64,000 bases of DNA. It comes from Glebionis coronaria (Eukaryota; Streptophyta; Magnoliopsida; Asterales; Asteraceae). The notes beneath the pieces were generated by a model that saw only the letters and a list, made by a program, of their open reading frames with translations, ran no database searches and was not told the origin of the DNA. Location: contig CM046876.1 in NCBI GenBank assembly GCA_025667525.1, positions 484,488,557 through 484,552,556 of the forward strand. Reading direction: 5' to 3'. Shown here piece after piece: positions 35,982-46,781 of the stretch; within the stretch, counting starts at the first letter, position 1, and every line of letters starts with the position of its first letter. The translations under genes were made by a program, and so were the position numbers.

Positions 35982-37599
35982 TGATATTAAGATTTTACTA
36001 GTTGAAATTGTTCGTTTCTTGGAATCTTCTCGAATTGATTTCCGGTTAAGTGCAAGAGATTGGTTGTTCTTGGTGAATCAAATAAAAGAGTTGTCGTTGT
36101 TTAAAATTTATGAAAAATAAAGACTTGAGACAAATAAAAATAAAGTAAAGACGGTAAAAAGAAACAACAATGAAAGATTAAAACTTGACGGGAAATAAAT
36201 GACGAGAAATTAAAGGCAATAAAAGTAAGTAACACAAACTAAAACTTAAACTAAAAGGAAAGCAAATACAAAATGCAAATAAAGAAAAAAGCGAGAAAAA
36301 TAAAGCTTGAAACTTAAAAATATAAAATTACAAAAAACTGGAAACTCATTCGGAATAAACCACTACTCGGAATAAATGGCTATTCGGAATACTTGAACAT
36401 TCCGAATGGAACCCCTATCCGGAATAACCTAATATTCCGAATAGATGACTCTATCTGGAATAATCAGATATTCCGAATAGGAGATTCTATCCGGAATAAT
36501 CTAATATTCCGAATAGAAGACTCTATCCGGAATAATCAGATATTCCGAATAGAAGACGCTATCCGGAATAATCAGATATTCCGAATAGGAGACTCTATCC
36601 AGAATAATCAGATATTCCGAATAGGAGACTCTATCCGGAATATTAGAGATATTCCGAATAGAAGAATAAGAAAGCAGTTCATCCGGAATGTCTGGGCAAG
36701 ATACAGTAACTTGAACAAGAAACAGGGGATGAAGAACAACACACAAATTTGATCATATCTAATCAAAACTAACCAAAAGATTAATCCAAAACAACCACAA
36801 ATGATCTACTAACAATAGTTAATCGAAACAAATCATCAAAACTAACAAACAAAGCCAAATCAATCAAAACCCACTTGATCAAAACCATAAAAACTCAAGA
36901 ACATGAACACAAAGATTAAGAACAAATCAAACAAGAAAGGAAGATGAGAGATTGAACAAGAAAAGTAAAGATTCAACAATAATTAAATGTAAACTTACTT
37001 GGAGTTAAAAGGAATTTAAAGGTGCATAACATGAAATTAAGGTGCATCAAAATTAAAGTACAGGAAATGAAAATGGGGGAAGGATGGGTTGTCAAGCCAC
37101 CCACAAAAACAAATGAAGGAGATCTATTATATATATAGGGGGATTAGGGAGGAGCTTAGGAAGCTTCCTCCCTCTTTCATCTTTTCCTTAATTGCGTCAT
37201 TAGGTCCTTGCTTTCTTTAATCTTCTTAAATCTTGGACTTTAATGACTTTGGCTCGGGATTTCTTTGAACTCGTCTTGTAATTCTTCAATAAATTAGACT
37301 TGAGTTCCTCGGCTTTTGGTGAACTTCCGTCTTTTGACTTTTTCTTCGATAAATCTTTAGAATTGGTCTTGGACTTCCGTTCTTTTTCCACTCTTTATCT
37401 TTCGACTTCATCTTTCGTCTTTTTCTTCGATAAAAGCCCATGAATGCCGTGTTTTCTCCACTTTTCACCTTTTCGTCCTAAATCACAGCAAAAACACAAA
37501 CCACGCATAATTCCGACATAAATGACATAAAATACACGTTTTGGCTCGGTTATTATTGTAATTAAGTGGTAAAAAGGATGGGTGTTTTCACACCTATCA
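35982..37599 (-). repeat. 5' LTR of Athila relative, with 36-bp hairpin array
   Basis: 1618 bp. Seven 36-bp units at 36415-36666, and a minus-strand TATA box within 37125-37138. Its outer end (TGATAGGTGTGAAAAC on the minus strand) resembles the LTR that begins near 62918. Confidence 0.9.
36415..36666. repeat. seven tandem 36-bp hairpin-forming repeats (5' LTR)
   Basis: Same unit and copy number as 30979-31230, with a few substitutions, e.g. TATCTGG for TATCCGG in unit 2. Confidence 0.9.
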
Positions 37600-37604
37600 A
37601 CAAA

Positions 37605-39408
37605 CTTTCATGCAACATCATTCTCTCTATGTTTCATCATTAGTTTCACAAAAATTTCAATGTCATGAAATTTTTGAGGGGGAGAATAGTGATTAAAATG
37701 TGTTATCTTGGATAATATCTTTTGATATAAGTGCTTTCTCTTCCTAATATGTGCAAAAACCTTCTTTTTATAATGCACATATGTAGGGGGAGCGTTTTGG
37801 TGATTAAGAAAGGGTTTCTGGTTTCGATATCTATACCTTCAACACAATTATTCACGACGATATTGGTGTCAAAAGGTGGTTAGGTTTCGTCCTATGATCC
37901 AACCAGAACCGGAGGGATCTTCCCAAGGACAATCCATTAGAACTTAGAAGTCCTTAGGAAAGATGGAGTAGTTAAGTGTACGGGAATAATGCCGACTAAT
38001 GACTTAAGCTAGCACTGGAACAATCACAACAAGGTGCTAGCTATGACGTCTTGGTAAGCATTGAAGGGGTTGAAGAATGAAAAAGAAATGTAAGGATAAA
38101 GGGTGAAAAGAAATAGCCCTCCATACAACTTAGGCAGAAACCGGGTCAATACATCTACTATCAGAATCACGTTGATGATTTCTGGTATTGAAGACAAAGC
38201 ATCATGGACCCAGTGATGCAATGCACAACCCATCCCAGCCTACTCAAGCTTCTCTCAAAATAAGTTTGTTTTATTGTCACGGAGTTCAACTCATTTCTAT
38301 CGACTTTCTTACTCCAAGATAGTAGATATTGAATAGGTGGCAGTCTGCTCCAGCCTCCGATCACCAAATAAACGTGCACTTATAGAGTCTAGAGCCAACG
38401 AGATTCATCAAAAATCTCATTAGGACACTTATTCCATATATCAATTGTTGTTCATCATTAGAGCACAAGCGATGATATACAGAGTCCTACGCTCTATCCT
38501 TGTGGTATTGCTAGAACATTCAGAGTGATACTCTCTAGTTATCACAGTGATGAATAGAAATCCTTCCAGTGTTAACATCAAACAACACTACGGCAGGTCA
38601 TATGTGAGATTCACTTGATTGAACATATGTTAACTGGAAAGCAACAGTGGTTTGATTCTTTTGTGATTCAAACTCGTTCCAGGTCTCGACGCAATATCTT
38701 TATGATCTTGCCAAAACATTCAGAGTAATACTTCTTAGTATTTACTGTGACGAATGGAAATCCTTCCAGTGTCATCATCAAACAACACTGCGGTAGGTAA
38801 CTTGTGAGATTCTATACGAATCAAATTTGTGTCAACTGGAAAGCAACAATGGTTTGGTTCTTAATTGATTCAAACTTGTTCCAGGAAATGAATTGACGAC
38901 TTAATCAGCATAATGGAACTGCATGATTCACTCTTTACTATGAACTATCTTTCGAGATGTTCAAGTAATGAGAACGGCTACCACAGCCGGAAACCCTATC
39001 AATGAAGTTCTTTGAACTTACCTAATCACAGGTACAGTATTCGTACTGTATAATGGGAAACCGAAGCAATGCAAACGGTGGCGTAACCTCAAGAGTCGTA
39101 ATTCAAGACCACATGCTCATGTAAAAGAAGAAAGCTCAAGAACATCTCAAACAAAGACTTCCGCTACTCTGATTATCAAGGGAGATTGTTAACAAGCTTT
39201 CAAGACTATGCAAACTACGAGTATGTGGGAAAAGACACAAGAACAAAAGTTGGCAAAGCTTAAAGATCAAGTCAAGGCAAAGATCAAAGATCCAAGATCA
39301 CAAGTCATGAAAGGAACAATGAAGGAACTCTCAATACATCGAGCTTCAAAGTCAACAACACCAAAGAAGTGAAGTCACATATTACATGACCACCCCTTAG
39401 GGGGAGAT
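37605..39408 (+). other. copia 3' region, third part, with ~200-bp duplication and polypurine motifs
   Basis: 1.8 kb, no ORF. Polypurine-like motifs lie at 37676-37686 (GAGGGGGAGAA), 37783-37794 (GTAGGGGGAGCG) and 39398-39408 (TAGGGGGAGAT, next to the LTR). A diverged direct duplication, 38511-38683 and 38711-38885, has a 200-bp period and ends in TTCCAGG in both copies. Confidence 0.75.
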
Positions 39409-39772
39409 TGTTAGAAGTATTTAAAGTGATGGTCATATAATATACCGTTGCGAAGCTCGTGGAAAATGCTACTTAACGGTGTTGAGAGTTCTAGCATAAT
39501 GTTATGTATGTAACGGGAATTAGTCCCGAACTCACAAATGAGGAAGGCCTTCCATACATTAGACGTATAGTATAAAAGGCCCAAGGCACCTCATTTGTGG
39601 TGTGTGTTTTCCATTCCATAGTTTGTAGAGAGAGAAACATATGTGTTTTCTCTCACTAGGAATTCACAACCTTTTGTTTTTCTCTTTTCCTTCATCTAAT
39701 CTAATATTTCTTTTTTGGTTTAATCTTCATCTTTATTTCTTGTTCTATATAAGTCGTGTGTTACGTCCCACA
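39409..39772 (+). repeat. 3' LTR of copia element
   Basis: 364 bp, TGTTAGAAG...CCCACA, TATA box at 39571-39577, followed by target duplication CACTT (39773-39777). Confidence 0.95.
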
Positions 39773-40896
39773 CACTTGTATCATTTTCTCTCGAGTTTTT
39801 CGTGATTTTATGAGTTTGAGTTTGATATTCTTATGTATGGTTTATTTATCGAGTCATTATTAATGAACGCGCCTTATTTGATAGGTTGCAGTTCTCATGT
39901 TTGAAAGGCATTCTCTATCATCGACGATCATCTCGCTAGGTCTCTTATACTAAGGTGAGTCTGTATCCTCGCTTTTCATGCTAGCTACTAAATGTTTTAC
40001 TACCCGCGAGGGGGATACATGCTATTTGAAAATAAATGAACACAAGTCATGATTAATTATTTGGACCCGAATGTTTCCTTTGTTGCCTTGAATTGTATTG
40101 AGTACCTTGTTGCTAAAGACCCTAAATTTATGAACCATAACTATGTTCTGACTTGATGTTGTGAGTCGGGAATAGCCGCTTATTCAAATGATAGTACTAT
40201 TAGGTTGACCACCCTATCTAAGACCAGGGCATTATGTTGAGTAACCTCTGGGAAGGATAATTTACGAGAATGAAATTTGAGTATATATCTAGCAACTAAT
40301 ACCCTAGAGGGGCAATGGTTTTATCTATTAATTCTGGCATTTGGCTTGGGTGACTAATTGGTTAAGGGTTCGGTGTCATGAGCTTAAATACAATGAGTTG
40401 CCTTGATATAGATTGTGTGCACGACAATTCAATGAAATGATTATGATTGATTTTCTTCTTGTGTTCAAATGTGATTTATTAAACCTATGGACTCGCTCAA
40501 CATTACTGTTGACTCGTTTAAGCATGTATTTCAGGTAATCGAAGGTGATTGATGGCGGAGATTTGCTGCGGATGTTGTGGGTTTGCTTTTGAAGTATTGT
40601 GGTCTAAAACAATTTCTATCCTTTTACTGTTGAACAATTTGTCTAAATGTTTATGTACTGTACTGAAACTTGTTGGTTTGATGGTCGAGATCCGTGGGGA
40701 CTAAACGCTTTACTCTGGTGTCGTTTTAGTACATTATGGATGAAATTATGTTTTAGACAATGTGTGAAATATTATTTATATTTTATGTGTGAGCGTCTCT
40801 TTTGAGTCGTTCAGTATATCTTGTGTGTGATGATACTTGTGTTTAGCACCCAATTGTGTATTTCCGCTGCGCAATGTAAATTAGCGGTGTTAAAGA
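39773..40896 (+). repeat. 5' LTR of copy B, second part
   Basis: Resumes the LTR of copy B after the copia element and ends just before a decayed primer site TGGTAATTAGAGC (40898 on). Aligns in inverse with 5844-6965. Confidence 0.85.
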
Positions 40897-41300
40897 TTGG
40901 TAATTAGAGCTTCAAGTTATAGAGAACTAGGTCGATTTTGAAAATTCTCCTAAACTATAACTTTGGTGTCGAAAGTATTTATTTTTCAAAAGCACACAAC
41001 TTCTCTACAACGTTCCGGTAAGATCACTTTTAGTTTTGTTTTATATTATAGATGTATTCCCCAGAACTGAAATGATTTTCCCGAGTATTTATTAAGTAAA
41101 TACTATAATATTGTATCGAGGTTATTGAAAGTGCGCTGAGTGCTTGTCATTATCATATTTTATTTTTGCGAGCATTGCATAAACATCATTTGCATTGCAT
41201 TGCATATCATGGGTTACTTATAACATTTGCATGCTCATGGATTGCATATTATTTTTTAACAATGACCTTAAGTATCCTTGAACCCCTATAATTGTAGAAA
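40897..41300 (+). other. 5' leader of copy B
   Basis: 404 bp with the decayed primer site and ATGCAATGCA-type words, matching 5444-5843 of copy A. No gene. Confidence 0.6.
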
Positions 41301-42146
41301 ATGGCTGATATACCAAGTGAGGATGATTGGATTGAGATGAATGACATACTAGGAGGTGAGGAAGTAGATAACTTTGATGCTAGTGACGATGAGGAGCCCT
41401 ATGAATATCTGGATGATGGTATTGCTCCTACCGCACTAGGACAGACTGAGCCCAAAGTGATTCACGGTAGTTATGTTCCGAGAGCTAATGTTGTGCCATC
41501 GACTGTTTAGGATTATCAGCGACCTGTTGTACGTTCTTCTATGCCTACTTGTGATAGTTATTTTAGTGGTTTGCCTAGGGTTGCCCATGTTAGGAATGAT
41601 TTCTCTGCTGAGTCCAATAATGTTGCTAATGCCTGATCTATCCATGATGATATTGCTAAGATGTACTGTCCAGGTCCTAGATCTTATGAAGATATTTACT
41701 GGTTTCTTAAAAAGTTTGATAGGTCTTTGTTTGAAAGGTATGTAGTTGAAACCCGAGTGATCAAAAGGTTTGAGCAGAATGAAAGGCAGTTTGACAGGTT
41801 TGTTTCTAGTGTGAGAAGGTTAAAGTATGTTAGAGCTAGGGAAATGGATGAAGTAACTAGTCTGCGAGCTATGGCGTTGAATCTGAGTGCCCAATTTGAA
41901 AGGTTTCGTAAGGAGCAAGAAAGTAATACAAGGGTGAATGTGTGGGACCTGCCTGTGAGGTCTTTTCCAAGTCAAGGTGTGGTAATCAGGGATGTGTCAA
42001 GTCGTGCTGAGACCCATTCATTGGTGAAGCCGTGTGAAGGAACAAGTCGGAAAGGAAATGAAAAAGTGGAAGAAGACTCTGAGAAGGTTGACAGCAGCAG
42101 TGATGATGAGCCAATGTACAAGAAGTTGCGGGGATCACATGTTTAG
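41301..42146 (+). pseudogene. extra ORF upstream of gag, Tekay-like copy B
   Basis: Same ORF as 3917-5443 in copy A, without the MITE. Starts MADIPSEDDWIEMNDILGG; acidic for the first 45 residues. In-frame stops lie at 41508 (TAG) and 41635 (TGA); from 41661 to 42146 it is open. That part includes the SYEDIYWFLKKFDRSLFE segment, a coiled-coil-like stretch and the tail DSSSDDEPMYKKLRGSHV. About 282 codons overall. No domain recognised. Its conservation in both copies, and its separation from gag by about 0.4 kb, suggest an independent protein or a Gag-leader function (inference). Confidence 0.7.
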
Positions 42147-42536
42147 TTTCTTATGTGTTTTTATTAGCCTTATTGTAATAGAACTTAAGTAGACTGGTAC
42201 TGTAGTTTGTGATGAAACTTAATGACTTTTAAGTTTGCCGTGATGAAGGGTTGTAGTGACATTACTTGTCACAATTTTGTGGAAATTTTCCAATGCAATC
42301 CAAATTACCTTCATGATCTATGATTTGTCTTTTAGTTCTTTTGTGATTTTGTTGATGATTCATTATGGATTGTTATGTTTGTGCATGTAGTATCCATGAT
42401 ACGTCTTGATAAAGAAATCCTTCTTCTTATCTTGATATGAATACTTACTTGTTCTTTTTCTTCTATGATGACACAGGACAGGAAGGAGTTGGGAGGCATT
42501 TTTCTGTCATTACTAAATTGTTTCTTAATTAATTCT
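42147..42536 (+). other. non-coding stretch between upstream ORF and Athila insertion, copy B
   Basis: Matches 3540-3916 of copy A. Ends with ATTCT, the left target duplication of the Athila element. Confidence 0.75.
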
Positions 42537-45500
42537 TGATGGTTGAGTTTTTACTACTCTTTAGGAAAAGAGCAACAAAATAGGGCAAGTAATGAATACG
42601 ACGATTTAGGAAAACCGTGTATTAATGACCCTAAAATGAGTTTGTTCTCAAGGAGGATTAGTGTGTGTGTAATGAATTGATTATCTTTGTGATTATATTG
42701 TTGAGAAAGAAAAATATAAATGAGATTAGAAGAGAATGACGGTTACGAAGACGGATTAAACTAAGTCGAAAAAGGTGTACACGTAAAATCGTAAAAAGTA
42801 CCAAAATTAAAATTTTACCCTAAAAATTCCTAAAAATTACCAAAAATTCACAATAATATTCTTAGAGTTTACAAAAAATCCAAACTTGCCAAAACCTTTT
42901 AATTAATTAGATAATGACTTTTTAATGCTAATTAAAGCCCTAAAAATCAAAATTAATTATTAAAAAGTCCCAAACAAGATTTTAAAGTTTGTAAACCTCA
43001 AAAATACCCTAATTAAGCTAAAAAGTCTTTTTCAAAATTTTAAAATCAATAAAAACTATTTTTAAACAATTAAAAACTACTAAAATCAATTAAAACTTAA
43101 ATTAATTCTAGAAACTATTTAAAAGAGTCTAAAAATATTTGGAAAGTTGCAAAATTCCTAATTAAGTGTTTAGAACCTAGGAAAAATATAAAAAAAATTA
43201 GAAAATCAGACTTTTAATTTTTAATAATAAAATAATATTAAAATAATATTAAAAATCCAAAAATCATAAAAAATTCTAAAAACTTGCAAACTTGCTTAAT
43301 TTAACCTAAATAACTCAGAAATGAAAGTGAAATTACCTAAATACCCTTAATGGGCCTAGAAAATGGGCTAAACCCAAAACAGTACCTTATTGGGCCAAAT
43401 TTGGGCCCAATAACAAAAAGTGTTCAAAATAAGCCCAAAAAGCACAGGTTGACTCAAAATTTGATTTTAAACAACTTTTTCCAAAGGCCCAAAAGCTGAA
43501 AGTGTGAAATAAGCTAGCTTATACCAAGCAGCTTATTCTTAATGGGCTTTTTGGCCCATTAAGCTATAAGCCAATGCCATAAGCTAAAATTTGACACACA
43601 AGCTTCTTTTGACCTAAATAAGACTTCTGCAAAAAGAAATTTGAAATAAGCCCAAGGAATAAGCCTGAAAATGCAATAAGCAATCTACAGAAAACGACAA
43701 AATAGTCGTTTTTGAGTTCTAGGCCACCCCAAGTGCTGATTCAAGTTTCTATAGCTTCTAAATGACTTAATTAAGCAAAATCAACAAAGAGTTTTCAAAT
43801 AAGCTGACTCAATAAGCTGGAAAAGCAAATAAGCACTTATGTAAAAGTCAAATAAGTTGGTTTTCTAGTAAAAAGTCAAAGTCAAAGTCTGATAAGCTCC
43901 AGTCTACTCAAATGGGTCAAATAATGAAGACCTATCACACAAAATAAGTTGTTGCAAGTCTGGATAAGCTAGAATAGCTTATTGATAAGCTGAGTTCAAA
44001 ATTACACTAGCAGGGGCTAGTTTTGAGTGTTGAGCAGTGGAAACTTTTTTCCACTGCTTGACTTGTTTGACTTTTTGTCTTTAGTGACTTTTTTGGAGAT
44101 TCAGATTACACAAAGGCACCCAAATGATCTTTGGATCAAAAGGAGTCAATAACAATCAAAATATCACAATCACAAACACCCAATTGATACAGTTTAATCA
44201 ATAAAGTCCCAGATATGATACAGACATGAACAAATAAGCAGTTAAGCACTTATGAGCAGTTTTAGCACAATCAGCCAGCCAAATTCAACCAAATGCATAC
44301 ACAAGCTATTATAAACTCCAATAAGCAAGTCTAAATAGGTTTCATGCAATGGTTCAAAGAATTAAGCAAGAATCAAGCCAATGAATGTCACTGATGAACA
44401 CTAACACATGCAGTTTTACACTTTGCTGATGTATTTGACCAATAAGCCAGATTCAACACCTCAAATCTTTCAAACAGGTTACAATGATGATGTTTTAACA
44501 ACTTCCGACCCTAAGCATGCACAAATACTAGATTTCACCAAAATCTTAGGTCAAAAACAGTTAAATTCACCAAGTTATAGCAGATTGTTTGATTTGATGT
44601 TTCAAACCCAAAAACTTGCAGCAAAACACTCTCAACAAGGCATATATCAGATACCAAGCATAAACAACACAATCCAACAACACAATATCAAGATGCAATC
44701 ACAAACAGGTAGACCCAAACACCCCTTTATCTTTTCAAAATCAAATTTTTCAAAGGAAAAGTAAGATTCAAGACCACCCAAGCTCAGATAAACACAATAA
44801 CAAGTAAGATTAATAGATTTAAGCAGATTTAAGCCACAAAATTCACAAGAACACCAGCCACATACAAATATCGCCAAAAAATCAAGAATTTAAGCAGATT
44901 GTAGGATTGAGTATGCAAACCCCATGGATGTACATCCACACCCACGAATTTATGAGCTTATGTACTAGCAAGAACAAGTACAAGCTTCCAATAACACCCC
45001 TGCTAAGAATCAACAAGGTTAGAAGCACAAGTATAAAAATTAGAAACTTGAAAAATCTTGATTAATGCAACCTTGTTACCCCACACTTGATTATCCCCAA
45101 GTTATAAGCCTCACCACACCTTAATCAACTCAATTAGGATGATATGATCAGCCCTATAACCCAAGAATTCCAAGGTTGAAACAAGAACTTAGCAAAATAT
45201 CAAGAAAATGAAGAAAATGTGCAAACTTTTGCACACTCCTCTTTTGAAAACAGGTTTTTAACTTCAAAATCAGTAAACTAATAAACATAAACAAGAAGAA
45301 ATAAGATGGCACTTGGTCTTTCTTCAAAACACTTAACTCAAATTCATAAAACTGAAAAGGGATTTACAAGTGCTTGAACAAAGGAAAAACCAAAAGCAAA
45401 CGTCTAAGTGAGACCATATGGCTTTATATATAGCCTTACATGAGACTATGGAAGCTGAAACATAACATAAACCCTAGTTGTGAAGTCCCAGAAATGCCCT

Positions 45501-46781
45501 TGAGAGCTTTGGCATTTTGTTGAATCATGTGACTGAATTTGGAGTCTTGTGGTAGCTGGCATGTGAAAACTTGATCAAATGGTGTGAAACAAGCTTAGGA
45601 TGTAAGCTGAATCCTTGGACGTTGGATGACTGTCCAAAATTTGGCAGTTAGCTCAAAGGTGTAGCAGGGGAATCTCATGTGGGGTTCCTTGGTGATGTAG
45701 CATGTGTTTTTGGTGTTGGGTTATGATATAAGGGATGCTTAATCATGGATCTAGATAATCTTAGGGCCTAATTACAATACAATTAAAAATACCTAATTGT
45801 GTTCTTGAGGTGAATAGTGCCTTGTTTAATCCGTTTTTGGTTTGGATTAAATTTAAATACTTGTTAATGGCGCCAAGGTTAGTTTTAATATAAACCAGGT
45901 TTAGTTGGGTGTGACATGGATGAATGGTGTTATGTGATTGGTGGAGAGTGTGAGTGGGACAGGTGTCACCCACTCACTGGTCTATGTAACAATCTTGTCT
46001 TGCCAGAAATAACCCCCCATCTTCTATTCTCTTTTCATTTGCAATTAAACACATGAAAACTGGATTTCCTTTGTTAGCTAAGTTTTTCTTTTCACACTTT
46101 TGCCCCAAATACTTTTCCAAAGTATTTTTAGGGTATTTCTTGCCATTTTTCAATTCTTCAAGGGCTGATTTGGCATTTTGATGATGGATAATGGTCTTGA
46201 CTTGTATGTTGAGAATTTTGGAGGACTGAAATTGCCAAGTCTTGTTTGATGAGGGACCATTTTTGCCAAATGTTGAAAGTCAAGGGTCCTTTTTGTAACT
46301 TTGGGATTTTCAAAGGACCAAACTTGTAAGTTCTTGTACTTTGAAGGACTTCATGATATATTTGACTTTGTGGAGGATGTTGGTTAACAATTTAGCTTTG
46401 TTGAGGGGCTAAACTTGCCAAATCTTCAAAATGGAGGGCCCTTTTTGTAATTTTGACAAAATTTAGGGACCAAACTTGTAATTATGAAGATACAAGGGTA
46501 TAAAGTGTCAATTCTTCCATATTGGAGGACCCTTCTTCATAATTCTTCAAATCTTCAAGGGTTAATCTTGGGTAAGTCTTCATTAGGGCTTGGTTCTTTG
46601 TGCGGCTTCGTTTCCCGTGTTCGTTTTTGCATGATTCTTGTGATCTTTTGTCATTTTGTCAATATCCGTACCTAAAATACACAAGCAACAAACACAAGCA
46701 TATATATGGTATTTTGATGATATTTAATGCATTTTAAGCCCTATTTGGAAGATGAGACTATGTATAAAAGCAGTCTCATCA
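42537..46781 (-). repeat. 3' LTR of Athila element
   Basis: 4245 bp, AT-rich. A minus-strand TATA box (CTATATATAAAG) lies at 45422-45433. A 1-kb zone (about 43430-44400) is dense in the words ATAAGC and TAAGCTT. Small ORFs within are mirrored in the other LTR simply because the LTRs are near-identical. Confidence 0.92.

Larger units (their letters stand above)
30543..37599 (-). mobile_element. gag-pol-less Athila-related retrotransposon with a single intact ORF
   Basis: 7.06 kb with LTRs 30543-32163 and 35982-37599 and target duplication ACAAA (30538-30542, 37600-37604). On the minus strand the primer site TGGCGCCGCTGCCGG (35979 downwards) adjoins the 5' LTR (35982-37599). Internal sequence is only 3.8 kb: one 561-codon ORF, then about 2 kb of non-coding DNA that aligns with the 3' region of the autonomous Athila at 46782-48573. 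There is no protease, RT or integrase, so it needs enzymes in trans. LTRs differ by roughly 2 % where compared by eye. Confidence 0.85.
10137..39772 (+). mobile_element. Ty1/copia retrotransposon, Sirevirus-like, hosting two nested elements
   Basis: Both LTRs are 364 bp (10137-10500 and 39409-39772), start TG, end CA, and differ at 9 positions (2.5 %) in my alignment. The target duplication is CACTT. The order gag, protease, integrase, RT, RNase H is that of Ty1/copia. Removing the Tat element and the Athila relative leaves about 11.7 kb, long for copia. A very long coiled-coil-rich gag extension and several GGGGGAG polypurine motifs before the 3' LTR resemble Sireviruses (inference); the short LTRs are atypical for that genus. 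Coding is disrupted by stops and frameshifts except for RT-RNase H. Confidence 0.9.

Noticed and set aside
44408..44764. 118-codon ORF found again at 56900-57256
   Set aside because: It is repeated only because the two Athila LTRs are near-identical; composition is low-complexity and it runs against element transcription.
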